Assembly: GCA_903821745.1 (NCBI GenBank)
Contig: CAIJMI010000003.1
Location: 1-64,000 of the forward strand
Direction of reading: 5' to 3'
From: Candidatus Gottesmanbacteria bacterium
GTDB lineage: Bacteria; Patescibacteria; Microgenomatia; UBA10105; UBA927
DNA: 64,000 bases
The notes under the pieces were generated by a model, which saw only the letters and a program-made list of their open reading frames with translations, was not told the DNA's origin and ran no database searches. The position numbers were made by a program, and so were the translations under genes. Shown here piece by piece: positions 26,425 to 35,000 of this stretch (position 1 is the first letter of the stretch; each line of letters starts with the position of its first letter).

Positions 26425-26880
26425 TTATTCAATTGAAAGAATTTTGTAGAGAACTTTTCCTGCTGGGGCTTCTACTTCTGCAGTATCTCCGGCTTTCTTC
26501 CCCATCAATGCTTTTCCAAGTGGTGAAGAATGTGAGATCTTTTTATTCATTGGATCCGCTTCCCATTCTCCCACTAAATGAAATATATCCTTTTTGCCAT
26601 TGACATGGAGTGTCACTTTCGATCCTACATCAATATGTGATTTTCCATGATTGGAAATCACTTTTGCTCCGTGTAAAATTTCTTCAAGTTCTGAAATTCT
26701 TCCATCAATGAAAGAAAGATCTTGTTTTGCATCAGCGTATTCACTATTTTCAGATAAATCTCCATTATCACGAGCATCAGAAAGCCGAACTACAGCAATA
26801 GGACGTTTAGTGTTCACCAATTCGTCATATTCCTTTTTCAATTCATCTAATCCTTCTTTGGTCAATAATTGTCTATCCAT
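26425..26880 (-). CDS. greA: transcription elongation factor GreA
   Basis: GreA rescues backtracked RNA polymerase by stimulating transcript cleavage. The 151-residue protein has the coiled coil with the acidic tip (DNGDLSENSEYADAKQD) and the C-terminal FKBP-like domain ending in SPLGKALMGKKAGDTAEVEAP. AAGGTGAG precedes the ATG by about 6 bases. A second Gre paralog lies at 41563-42036. Confidence 0.95.
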   Translation of the reverse strand: MDRQLLTKEGLDELKKEYDELVNTKRPIAVVRLSDARDNGDLSENSEYADAKQDLSFIDGRISELEEILHGAKVISNHGKSHIDVGSKVTLHVNGKKDIFHLVGEWEADPMNKKISHSSPLGKALMGKKAGDTAEVEAPAGKVLYKILSIE

Positions 26881-26947
26881 ATACGCTCACCTTCAAAAAA
26901 ACTTCCTTCAGTCATTTATAAACGTTTGGCTTGGGAAGCAATAAATT

Positions 26948-26971
26948 TTGTGTCTTGCATGTCGGACACAA
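26948..26971. other. inverted repeat upstream of greA
   Basis: TTGTGTC and GACACAA form a perfect 7-bp dyad around a 10-base loop, about 70 bases before the greA ATG. No T-run follows on either strand, so it is not an obvious terminator. It could be an operator or leader hairpin. Confidence 0.35.
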
Positions 26972-26994
26972 GGGTAAAGTTTACTCAACTCTTC

Positions 26995-27023
26995 TTGTGA
27001 TGTCAAGTGCTTATTGATACAAT
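26995..27023 (+). promoter_or_regulatory. promoter of tRNA-Glu
   Basis: TTGTGA and TACAAT are separated by 17 bases. The -10 ends 12 bases before the mature tRNA 5' end. Confidence 0.55.
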
Positions 27024-27035
27024 GAAACGTGCTTT

Positions 27036-27109
27036 GCCCCCATCGTCTAGCGGTCTAGGACGACGCCTTCTCAAGGCGTAGATCGCCGGTCCGAATCCGG
27101 CTGGGGGTA
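27036..27109 (+). tRNA. tRNA-Glu (anticodon CUC)
   Basis: The 74-base sequence folds as a cloverleaf. The acceptor arms are GCCCCCA and TGGGGGT, with a G-U end pair. The anticodon stem is ACGCC/GGCGT with loop TTCTCAA (27068-27074), and the T-arm is GCCGG-TCCGAAT-CCGGC. The anticodon CUC (27070-27072) reads GAG. CCA is not encoded and must be added by the CCA enzyme, a candidate for which is at 60214. Confidence 0.93.
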
Positions 27110-27133
27110 CTTCAGTTTTTCCCACAACACTTA

Positions 27134-27142
27134 TGCTACAAT
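27134..27142 (+). promoter_or_regulatory. extended -10 box of the beta-lactamase-like gene
   Basis: TGCTACAAT fits TGnTATAAT and ends 9 bases before the ATG at 27152, which has no Shine-Dalgarno. Confidence 0.5.
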
Positions 27143-27151
27143 TTCCCATAT

Positions 27152-28093
27152 ATGAATAGGGCAGGACGAAGACAAACAGCTCAATCCTTTTTTTTAAAAT
27201 TAATTTTTTTTGTTCTCGTTATAGCTGGCACATTTCTGGTATTCATGCGACTTTTTCCTAAACAAAAAAGTATCTCGCCGCTTGCAGAAGAACCAACAGC
27301 ATCCGCGACATCTAAAACAATTCTTTCCGTATTTTCAAAAAAGAGAAATCCTGACGATCTCAAACAATTGATTAAAGAAACCGTCGGTTTGACCTGGAAA
27401 AATTATTCTATTCTTGTTGTTGATACCGCTTCCGATTTCAAAATGGGTATCAATGAGGAAGAAATATTTACTGGTGCATCTGTCAATAAAATTCCTATTC
27501 TTGCAGCATTGTATACAAAAGTACAATCAGGGGATATTAATCTTGATAAAGTCATTACACTTCAACAAGACGATATCCAAGATTATGGCACAGGTTCAAT
27601 GCGCTATGACGGACCAGGAACTACTTATTCCATTAAAACTCTTGCGAAATTAATGATGCAACAGAGCGACAATACTGCGGCATATATTATTGCAAATCAA
27701 ATTGTGGGTATGGACAAAATCCAATCACTTCTTGATACTTGGGGCATGACACAAACAGATATGATTAACAATAAAACATCAAATACGGATATAGCTGCAA
27801 TTATGAAAAAAATATATGAGGGAAACGTTGCAAATGTCGCCTACACAAAAGAGATGCTCACTTTCTTCAAAGATGGAGAATTTGAAGATAGACTTCCAGG
27901 ACTGCTGCCAAAAGACGTTGTTGTATACCATAAAATAGGTACAGAAATTGGTGTTATGCATGATGTTGGCATTGTTGTCGGACCAACAACAAAATATTAT
28001 GTCGGTATTATGACCAGCGATATTACTGATGAAAAGGAAGCAATAGCATTAATGGCCAAAACTTCAAAGGTGATCTACGACTTCATGAAGTGA
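27152..28093 (+). CDS. class A beta-lactamase-like serine hydrolase, membrane-anchored
   Basis: An N-terminal helix (about 13-33) anchors an outer domain with the penicillin-recognising motifs: S110-V-N-K113, S172-D-N174 and K261-I-G-T. The fold is that of class A beta-lactamases. Between SDN and the next helix, however, the stretch that should hold the omega loop and its general-base Glu166 is very short (MINNKTS). Without that Glu, deacylation of beta-lactams should be poor, so a peptidoglycan-related role or a binding role is more likely than resistance. Another DD-peptidase family member lies at 56124. Confidence 0.85.
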   Translation: MNRAGRRQTAQSFFLKLIFFVLVIAGTFLVFMRLFPKQKSISPLAEEPTASATSKTILSVFSKKRNPDDLKQLIKETVGLTWKNYSILVVDTASDFKMGINEEEIFTGASVNKIPILAALYTKVQSGDINLDKVITLQQDDIQDYGTGSMRYDGPGTTYSIKTLAKLMMQQSDNTAAYIIANQIVGMDKIQSLLDTWGMTQTDMINNKTSNTDIAAIMKKIYEGNVANVAYTKEMLTFFKDGEFEDRLPGLLPKDVVVYHKIGTEIGVMHDVGIVVGPTTKYYVGIMTSDITDEKEAIALMAKTSKVIYDFMK

Positions 28094-28095
28094 AA

Positions 28096-30498
28096 TTATT
28101 TCTTCAAAATCTTTTTCTTTAAGGCAAATCCCAAGACTTCATCCATATGGTCAACAAAATGGAACGTTAAATCTTTTGTGACTTCTGGTGGAATATCTTC
28201 TAAATCTTTTTTGTTGTTCTTTGGTAAAATAACGGTTCGAATACCAGCTCTATGTGCAGCAATCACTTTTTCTTTTACTCCACCAATCTCCATGACCCGT
28301 CCACGAAGTGTAATTTCTCCTGTCATTGACACTGCCCGTCTTGCTGGAATCTTCGTAAAAGCAGATACAATGGCTGTTGCAATCGCAGCACCAGCTGATG
28401 GTCCATCTTTCGGTACTGCGCCTTCCGGAACATGAACGTGCACATCTACTTTCTGGAAAAACTTTTCTAGTAACCCAAATGTCTTATATCTGCTTCTCAC
28501 ATAGGACATGGCAGCAGTTGCTGATTCTTTCATAACATCGCCAAGTTGCCCCGTAAGAATCAGTCCTCCCCGACCAGGCATGAGAGCAACTTCAATAAAT
28601 AAAATTTCCCCACCTGCTTCTGTCCATGCCATACCTGTTGCCATTCCAACTTCATCTTTTGTTTCTGCAAGCATGGAACTTACCTTCCATGGACCTAAAT
28701 AGTCTGATAATTCATTTGCAGTTATAATTACATGTTTTCGCTTGGATAAGTCCACATCTGCAATTTTTCTTGCAATTTTTCGATATAATGTCGCAACCTG
28801 TCGCTCTAGACTGCGAACTCCTGCTTCCCGCGTATATTTTCGTATAACATCGAGGATTGCATCATCCGTTAATTCCACTAATTTTTCTGGAATCCCATTG
28901 ATTTGTCGTTGCTTCTCAAGTAAAAAGTCCTTCACAATATGAAACTTCTCTACTTCCGTGTATCCCGCAAAATGGATGATTTCCAACCGATCACGAAGTG
29001 CTGGTGGAATAGTATCAAGAACGTTACAGGTCGTAATAAAGAAAACGTCTGATAAATCAAACGACACATCAAGATAATGATCGGAAAATGCGTAGTTTTG
29101 TTCCGGATCCAATGCTTCCAGGAGAGCGCTTGATGGATCGCCCCGAAAATCTGCTCCGACTTTATCAATTTCATCAAGCATAAACACGGGGTTTTTCGTT
29201 CCAGCCTGTTTGATTCCTTGAATGATACGTCCTGGTAAAGCCCCTACATAGGTTCTTCGGTGTCCACGAATTTCTGCCTCATCACGAATTCCTCCAAGAG
29301 ACATTTTGACAAATTTTCTCCCCAAGGATCTTGCAATTGATTTTCCAATTGAGGTCTTTCCAACACCTGGAGGACCAACAAAACAAAGAATCGTTGGAGA
29401 AGATTTTCCTTTGTGTTTCGATTCTTTGTTTACTGATTTCTTTTCTACGATCTCTTCTGGATTTTCGATATTGCGCAGTTTTAAGACAGCCAAATACTCC
29501 AAGATTCGCTCTTTAATCTTATCGAGTCCATAATGATCTTCATTTAAAACTGCGGCTGCATCAGTAATATTGACGTTATTAGGGCTTGCAACATCCCATG
29601 GTAATTCAACTAGTGTATCAAGATACGTTCGAACATAGGATGTTTCCGGATTATATTGAGACATTTGTGCAAGACGGGACAATTCTTTTTCCGCTTTCTT
29701 TCGAACGTCTTCTGGCATGCCTGCTTTTTTAATTTTGTCAGCCAGCTCTTTCATATCTTTATTTTCATCCGTATCTCCAAGTTCTTTTTCAATAGTCTTA
29801 ATCCGTTCTCGAAGTACTTGTTCTTTAATATTCTTGTCAAATTTTTCTTGGGTTTTGTTGGCAATATTCTGTTCAAGCTCCGATACTTTCACTTCTTTAG
29901 CAATATAATATGTTTCTTTCGAAAACCGTTCTTTAATTGAGGAAATCTCAAGAAGCTCTTGCCGTTGGCTTGGTTTTAAGTCCAAAATACTAGCAATCTG
30001 ATAGGAAAGCGTCAATGGCGATGTTCCTGACATAATATTCATAAACGTCAAAAAGTCAATGGTCTTTCCCAATTTCACTGCCAGTTTTAACTGACTTGCA
30101 AGATGATTTGATAATGCTTTGGTTTCTTCATCCTCTTCAATAGTGTCAGTTGTCTCGTATGCCCGTGCTACAAAAAACGGTTCGACGGCTTCATAAGATG
30201 TAATCTCAACTTTCGCGATACCTCGAACTAATGCATTAATCTCACCTTCATTTTTCATCATCTGAACGATCTCCCCGACCACCCCAATTTGGTAAAGATC
30301 TGAAGGAACCGGGTCATTGATGTTCTGATTTCGCTGCATGACAAAAATGACTTTCTTCCCCGTATTTTGCGCCGCTTCAATTGAGGCAACTGACCGCTGC
30401 CGGCCAAAGGTTAAAATCATTTCAGTACTAGGAAATACTATGCCGTCCCGGATTGGTACAACGGGAAGAAGGTGTTCTTTTGATTGAAATAAATCTGC
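28096..30498 (-). CDS. lon: ATP-dependent protease Lon
   Basis: Lon degrades damaged and regulatory proteins. It has an N-terminal LAN domain (LLPVVPIRDGIVFPSTEM), a coiled region, and AAA+ Walker A GPPGVGKTSIGKS with Walker B FMLDEIDKV. The protease domain has the catalytic Ser in KDGPSAGAA and Lys in GGVKEKVIAA. I chose the ATG at 30498; a TTG/ATA-type start at 30534 would fall inside the promoter. The promoter and a CIRCE-like dyad directly upstream suggest heat-shock control. Confidence 0.96.
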   Translation of the reverse strand, partial: ADLFQSKEHLLPVVPIRDGIVFPSTEMILTFGRQRSVASIEAAQNTGKKVIFVMQRNQNINDPVPSDLYQIGVVGEIVQMMKNEGEINALVRGIAKVEITSYEAVEPFFVARAYETTDTIEEDEETKALSNHLASQLKLAVKLGKTIDFLTFMNIMSGTSPLTLSYQIASILDLKPSQRQELLEISSIKERFSKETYYIAKEVKVSELEQNIANKTQEKFDKNIKEQVLRERIKTIEKELGDTDENKDMKELADKIKKAGMPEDVRKKAEKELSRLAQMSQYNPETSYVRTYLDTLVELPWDVASPNNVNITDAAAVLNEDHYGLDKIKERILEYLAVLKLRNIENPEEIVEKKSVNKESKHKGKSSPTILCFVGPPGVGKTSIGKSIARSLGRKFVKMSLGGIRDEAEIRGHRRTYVGALPGRIIQGIKQAGTKNPVFMLDEIDKVGADFRGDPSSALLEALDPEQNYAFSDHYLDVSFDLSDVFFITTCNVLDTIPPALRDRLEIIHFAGYTEVEKFHIVKDFLLEKQRQINGIPEKLVELTDDAILDVIRKYTREAGVRSLERQVATLYRKIARKIADVDLSKRKHVIITANELSDYLGPWKVSSMLAETKDEVGMATGMAWTEAGGEILFIEVALMPGRGGLILTGQLGDVMKESATAAMSYVRSRYKTFGLLEKFFQKVDVHVHVPEGAVPKDGPSAGAAIATAIVSAFTKIPARRAVSMTGEITLRGRVMEIGGVKEKVIAAHRAGIRTVILPKNNKKDLEDIPPEVTKDLTFHFVDHMDEVLGFALKKKILKK

Positions 30499-30514
30499 CA
30501 TATGCATCACTCTA

Positions 30515-30541
30515 TTAGCAGTCAAGTATATCAACTGCTAA
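30515..30541 (-). promoter_or_regulatory. CIRCE-like (HrcA-type) operator of lon
   Basis: On the minus strand the arms TTAGCAGTT and GACTGCTAA are separated by exactly 9 bases, copying the 9-9-9 layout of CIRCE (TTAGCACTC-N9-GAGTGCTAA). Eight of nine positions in the arms are mutually complementary, and 15 of 18 positions match the consensus. The spacer contains the -10 box, so a bound repressor would block lon transcription. Confidence 0.75.
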
Positions 30542-30553
30542 GATCCCTGTCAA
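30525..30553 (-). promoter_or_regulatory. promoter of lon
   Basis: TTGACA (30548-30553) and TATACT (30525-30530) are separated by 17 bases on the minus strand, the best promoter match in the window. It starts just after the korB stop, so lon can be transcribed apart from the suf-kor operon. Confidence 0.8.
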
Positions 30554-30554
30554 C

Positions 30555-31409
30555 CTATTGAAATTGACTTAACAGTTCAAGCGTATCGACCGAGACAGTG
30601 GGCAGTAAACTCAGAGGGCCATTTTTAAGCACAATTTCCCGATCTTCACTCGTATTTTCAACCCGTTTATGAAGGACACCAATGGGGATTTTTTCACCAA
30701 ACGTACTGGCAAGTTCAATTGATTGCTTCTTATCGCCCAAACTTTCCTCAGAAATGTTCACTTTTTGTATTCGTTCCCGATACCACTGATAGGTATGAAT
30801 TTTATCAAACGTTACGCATGGTTGAAGCATATCAACAACAGAAAAGCCCTTGTGTATTATTGCCGCTCTGATAAGTTCTGCAAGAAACGGAATATCTCCC
30901 GTAAATCCCCTCGCTGCAAACGTAGCGCCTGCAAAAATACCCAGTGACGATGGGGTAAATGGTGGGTCAACAACACCCGTTGGTGTTGATTTCGTCACCA
31001 TCCCAATTTGCGCTGTTGGAGAGGCCTGACCGGTGGTCAACCCATATACCTCATTGTTGTGGACAAGGACGGTAATATTCGGATTCCGCTTAGCTGCATG
31101 AATAAAATGATTGCCGCCTTCACCGAGGCAGTCACCATCCCCTGTAATTGCGATAACCGTTAAGTTTGGATTAGCAAGCTTAATGCCTTGCGCTACCGGT
31201 AATGCTCTTCCATGCAGGCCTTCAACCCCGTATACATTCATCCAATCACGCATATTTCCATGACAGCCAACTCCATAGACAATAACAATATTTTCCCGAG
31301 GGATGGCCAGTTTGGTTAACGCATTTTTGAGCGCCATCCAAATACCAAAGTTTCCACACCCTGGACACCAGGTTGGTTTCGTTGCAGTTAAAAATTGATC
31401 TTCCTTCAT
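30555..31409 (-). CDS. korB: 2-oxoacid:ferredoxin oxidoreductase beta subunit
   Basis: The beta subunit binds thiamine diphosphate and a [4Fe-4S] cluster. Visible are the cluster cysteines in TWCPGCGNFG, GVGCHGN and LQPCVTFD, and the ThDP motif GDGDCLGEGGNH through VHNNEVYGLTTGQ. These enzymes oxidatively decarboxylate 2-oxoacids such as 2-oxoglutarate or pyruvate to the CoA thioester and reduce ferredoxin. Substrate cannot be settled here. It overlaps the alpha subunit (ATGA), and a ferredoxin gene lies just upstream. Confidence 0.92.
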   Translation of the reverse strand: MKEDQFLTATKPTWCPGCGNFGIWMALKNALTKLAIPRENIVIVYGVGCHGNMRDWMNVYGVEGLHGRALPVAQGIKLANPNLTVIAITGDGDCLGEGGNHFIHAAKRNPNITVLVHNNEVYGLTTGQASPTAQIGMVTKSTPTGVVDPPFTPSSLGIFAGATFAARGFTGDIPFLAELIRAAIIHKGFSVVDMLQPCVTFDKIHTYQWYRERIQKVNISEESLGDKKQSIELASTFGEKIPIGVLHKRVENTSEDREIVLKNGPLSLLPTVSVDTLELLSQFQ

Positions 31410-33130
31410 TTCATTCCTTTCGCGCGTTCAATAATTTCTTCTGTTGTCCATTGTCTTCCATCATATTTCAACCACTTCTCGGCAATTGTCACTCCTGTTG
31501 CTTCACGAATGAGTGAGGCCAATTGTCCGGTGGCATTTTGTTCAATCGAAATGAGACGTTTTTCTTTTTCCAAGAGTTGTTTTATTGTTTCTTCAACCAT
31601 TGGGTATACCCAAGAGAAATGAATAAGTTTTACTTTTATCCCAGTTTCTTTCACTGTTTGCATTGCATCAAGTACAACTCCTTTTAACGATCCAAATGCT
31701 ACGAACGTTATATCCGCGTTTTCTTCTCCATACACGGTTGGCGGAGGAATAATTGCCTGAATGGCTTTCATTTTGTATAACCGTTTTTCAACCATTGTTT
31801 TTCTCATGCCTGATTCTTCCGTTGTATAGCCATACTCATCATGCTCGTAAGAATTTGCAATATATTCATGATCCTTTTGTCCTGGAAAACTTCGTTTTGA
31901 AATGCCGCTTTGTGTCGATCGGTCATACCGTTTAAATGGTAGAGCGTCCGTATCCGCATGTATCTCCCCTTTTGTCTGAGTTTTTAATACTTCCCGAGGA
32001 AGTTGCCATAACGTTTCATTGATATATTTATCAGTTAACAAAAAAATCGGAGTTTGAAACTGTTCAGCAAGGTCAAATGCAGTTTTGGCTAGGGTATATG
32101 ACTCTTCGACATCACCGGGAGCAAGAATAATGCGAGGAAATTCTCCATGTCCTGCATGTAATACCATATGAAGCTCTCCTTGTTCTGTCCATGTTGGCAT
32201 ACCCGTTGCTGGTCCTGGCCGCATACCAAGATCAATGACTACTGGAACTTCCATGACGCCCGCCATGGATACTGCTTCCACCATTAAAGCAAATCCACCA
32301 CCTGATGTTGCCACCATGCTTCTTGCACCGGCAAGCGAGGCGCCAATTGCCATATTTATGCCCGCTATCTCATCTTCCGGTTGTTTATACACAATCCCAA
32401 GTTCTGTTGCGTGATCTGCAAATAATGGAATAAGGGCATTAATTGGAGTCATCGGATAAATTGCAGCAAACTTCATTCCTCCAGCGAGAGATCCGAGTGC
32501 GACTGCTTCACTTGCATTCATCACAAGTTGTGGTTCTTTTATGATTCCTTCACTAATATTCTGGTCATGTAACGCTTCAAAATGATCTTTAACGTAGGTG
32601 TAACCGAGAGTTGCGATATCAATATTTTCAGTAACTATTGCTTCTCCCTTTCCTTTGAATTGATCTTGAATGACGTGGGTTAATAACGAGATGTCTTTAC
32701 CAAGCAAAAACATGCTTACTCCAAGAGCAATAGTGTTTCGCATTACTGCGTCACCGTTTTTCTGTTTCAAAAGTTCCGAAAATGGAATGGAAATAAGCGT
32801 AATAGGATGATTAAACTCTTCCTGTTTCCATGCATAATCTTTTTCATCATATACAACGTATGCATTTAGATCTAAATCACTTTTGTGCAGATCTATCGTT
32901 TCTTTATTCAATGCAATTAATATATGTATAGATTTTTTTGGCGCATGAACTGTTGCGGTTGTAATCCTTACAGAAACAAAATTATGCCCTCCACGGATTA
33001 ACGAAGGATACTCGTTGCTTGCGATGACTCCATATCCTGCTCTTGAAAATGTTTTTGCAAGCATCGTACCAGAAGACATAATTCCAAATCCAGCTTCTCC
33101 ACCAATTGCCCATGTAATATCTGTTTTCAT
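31406..33130 (-). CDS. korA: 2-oxoacid:ferredoxin oxidoreductase fused gamma-alpha subunit
   Basis: The first 190 residues are the gamma domain (WAIGGEAGFGIMSSGTMLAKTFSRAGY). The rest is the alpha subunit, with the pyrimidine-binding region (GSLAGGMKFAAIYPMTPIN, TSGGGFALMVEAVSMAGVMEVP) and a C-terminal transketolase-like domain. This gamma-alpha fusion is the form found in 2-oxoglutarate- and many archaeal-type enzymes. I chose the ATG at 33130, 1 base after the ferredoxin stop, rather than the longer frame from 33262 that runs through the ferredoxin gene. Confidence 0.92.
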   Translation of the reverse strand: MKTDITWAIGGEAGFGIMSSGTMLAKTFSRAGYGVIASNEYPSLIRGGHNFVSVRITTATVHAPKKSIHILIALNKETIDLHKSDLDLNAYVVYDEKDYAWKQEEFNHPITLISIPFSELLKQKNGDAVMRNTIALGVSMFLLGKDISLLTHVIQDQFKGKGEAIVTENIDIATLGYTYVKDHFEALHDQNISEGIIKEPQLVMNASEAVALGSLAGGMKFAAIYPMTPINALIPLFADHATELGIVYKQPEDEIAGINMAIGASLAGARSMVATSGGGFALMVEAVSMAGVMEVPVVIDLGMRPGPATGMPTWTEQGELHMVLHAGHGEFPRIILAPGDVEESYTLAKTAFDLAEQFQTPIFLLTDKYINETLWQLPREVLKTQTKGEIHADTDALPFKRYDRSTQSGISKRSFPGQKDHEYIANSYEHDEYGYTTEESGMRKTMVEKRLYKMKAIQAIIPPPTVYGEENADITFVAFGSLKGVVLDAMQTVKETGIKVKLIHFSWVYPMVEETIKQLLEKEKRLISIEQNATGQLASLIREATGVTIAEKWLKYDGRQWTTEEIIERAKGMK

Positions 33131-33131
33131 A

Positions 33132-33386
33132 TTATGGAAAAATTTGTTTTCCCGTTGCGTCTTTAATTGTAATTGCCATGACCGGACATCCTTTTGCTGC
33201 ATCAAGAAGGGCTTGATCTGTTTCCTCTCCAGCTGTTGGAAGAAGTATCGCTTTTGCTTCACTGTCTAAGGCATATGCCCGCGGAGCAAGGGCTACACAG
33301 GTTGCTGCTCCAATACAAAGTGCACGATCAATTGTGATTGTATAAGAACGAATGGTTTGTCCTGTTTGGGGTGTATGTGTTTCCAT
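33132..33386 (-). CDS. small ferredoxin with three cluster cysteines
   Basis: The 84-residue protein has Cys24, Cys30 and Cys67-Pro. The second ligand of the usual CxxCxxC is Ala27 (CIGAATC). Three ligands suggest a [3Fe-4S] cluster or a [4Fe-4S] with an outside ligand, as in Fer4_13/15-type ferredoxins. It sits between sufU and korA and is most simply the electron acceptor of the oxidoreductase, receiving its cluster from the Suf proteins encoded just upstream. Confidence 0.88.
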   Translation of the reverse strand: METHTPQTGQTIRSYTITIDRALCIGAATCVALAPRAYALDSEAKAILLPTAGEETDQALLDAAKGCPVMAITIKDATGKQIFP

Positions 33387-33393
33387 ATACGTA

Positions 33394-33762
33394 TTATACG
33401 GTACTTGTCACTGCTTTTTGAAGCACTTCAAGAGGAAGTACTGCACATTTCACCCGTGATACGGAAAGTTCGGTATTTAACAGAGAAAAAATATCAGCTG
33501 ATGTCAACTTCAAAATCTCTTTTTTTGTTTTTCCTTTTACTAGATCCGTTAACATTGATGCCGACGCTTGACTTATAGCACATCCCTCCCCTGAAAATTG
33601 AATATCCGTGACAATATCTTTTTTATCAACCTGTATTTCCATCGTAATTTTATCTCCACACGCAGAATTAAACAGTGTGTGCGTTGCTGTAGGTTTTGAA
33701 AGATGCCCAAAATTATGAGGGTGTTTATAGTGATCTAGGATAAGTTCTCGATAGATATCCAT
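33394..33762 (-). CDS. sufU: Fe-S scaffold / sulfur acceptor SufU
   Basis: The 122-residue protein has the IscU/SufU ligands Cys35 and Asp37 (SACGDKI), Cys61 (GEGCAISQASASM) and Cys106 (RVKCAVLPLE). In Gram-positive-type systems SufU takes sulfur from SufS via a zinc site. It follows sufS by 2 bases and precedes the ferredoxin gene by 7. Confidence 0.95.
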   Translation of the reverse strand: MDIYRELILDHYKHPHNFGHLSKPTATHTLFNSACGDKITMEIQVDKKDIVTDIQFSGEGCAISQASASMLTDLVKGKTKKEILKLTSADIFSLLNTELSVSRVKCAVLPLEVLQKAVTSTV

Positions 33763-33764
33763 AT

Positions 33765-34994
33765 TTATTTAAACATTTTTTGTACTTTTTTAATGCCCAA
33801 AACGAGTGCATCAATGTCTTCTTTTGTCGTATAGATATAAAACGATGCCCGACAGGTTGCGCCTACACCTAAAAATTCATGAAGCGGCATGGCACAATGA
33901 TAGCCGACACGAATACAGATATTATCTTCATCCAAAATCTGAGCAACATCATGAGGATGGACTCCTTCCAGTCGAAATGCAATAACTCCTCCACGAATTT
34001 CCGGATTTTTTGGTCCATACATCGTTACTCCGGGTATGCTTAAAAGACGTTTCATTGCATACGACGTAATTTCCTTTTCATGACGACGGACCTGATCCAT
34101 ACCAATTTTTTGTAAATATTCTACTGCTGCACCAAGACCGATGGCTCCTTCAATAAATGGCGTACCTGCTTCAAATTTATGAGGAAGATCATTAAATAGC
34201 GTATCTTTCACATGTACTTCGCGAATCATATCGCCGCCGTATAAAAATGGAGGAAGGATATCAAGCAAAGCTTCTTTCATCCATAACACACCAATACCGC
34301 TCGGCCCCAACATTTTATGACCTGAAAACGTTATTGCATCAGCTCCCCATGCCACCACATCAACCGGTATATGTGGAACCGCCTGAGCTGCATCTGCAAT
34401 AACCAAACAGTCTGGATTAATTCGTTTCACTGCTTTTACAATTTCAGAAATTGGCGTAATTGTTCCCAACACATTCGAAACAGCAGTAAACGTAACAATT
34501 TTTGTTTTTCTATCAACTAATTTTTTAAGATCATGAATATTCAATGTTCCGTCTTTTTGGATATTCCATACCCTAAGCGTTCCACCGTATTTGGTGACCA
34601 ATTGTTGCCACGGAACAAAATTGGAATGGTGTTCCATAATAGTTGTCACAACCGAATCTCCTTTGGTGATACGGGATGGAAGCAGCGTATAGGCTAATAG
34701 ATTCAACGACTCTGACGTATTTTTTGTAAATACAATTTCTTTTTCTGACGGTGCGTTGATAAATTTGGCTATACGTTTTCTCGCATTTTCATAAGCTGCC
34801 GTTGCTTCCTCTGACATGGTATAAATACCACGAAAAACATTTGCGGTATATGTTGTGTAATATTTCGTCATTGCATCAATAACGTATTGTGGTTTAAGTG
34901 ACGTTGCCGATGAATCAAGATAGACGATGGGTTTTCCATTGATGCGGCGTTTCAAAATCGGAAAATCTTTTCTGGTAGTTGAGATATTCATCAT
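33765..34994 (-). CDS. sufS: cysteine desulfurase SufS
   Basis: SufS removes sulfur from cysteine for cluster assembly. The PLP Lys is K227 in SGHKMLGPSGIGVLW, with DAAQAVPH upstream. The catalytic Cys lies in RVGYHCAMPLHEFLG. The length of 409 fits the group II desulfurases. The first two codons are both ATG; either may be used. Neighbours are sufD and sufU. Confidence 0.96.
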   Translation of the reverse strand: MMNISTTRKDFPILKRRINGKPIVYLDSSATSLKPQYVIDAMTKYYTTYTANVFRGIYTMSEEATAAYENARKRIAKFINAPSEKEIVFTKNTSESLNLLAYTLLPSRITKGDSVVTTIMEHHSNFVPWQQLVTKYGGTLRVWNIQKDGTLNIHDLKKLVDRKTKIVTFTAVSNVLGTITPISEIVKAVKRINPDCLVIADAAQAVPHIPVDVVAWGADAITFSGHKMLGPSGIGVLWMKEALLDILPPFLYGGDMIREVHVKDTLFNDLPHKFEAGTPFIEGAIGLGAAVEYLQKIGMDQVRRHEKEITSYAMKRLLSIPGVTMYGPKNPEIRGGVIAFRLEGVHPHDVAQILDEDNICIRVGYHCAMPLHEFLGVGATCRASFYIYTTKEDIDALVLGIKKVQKMFK

Positions 34995-35000
34995 ATATTT

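Noticed and set aside
26948..26971. Inverted repeat as a terminator for greA or the tRNA region
   Set aside because: No T-run follows on either strand and no transcript would end there.
27152..28093. An antibiotic-resistance beta-lactamase
   Set aside because: The omega loop with its general base is missing, so efficient hydrolysis is unlikely.
33131..33262. Longer start of the KorA frame
   Set aside because: The extra 44 residues run through the ferredoxin gene in another frame; the conserved gamma domain begins at 33130.
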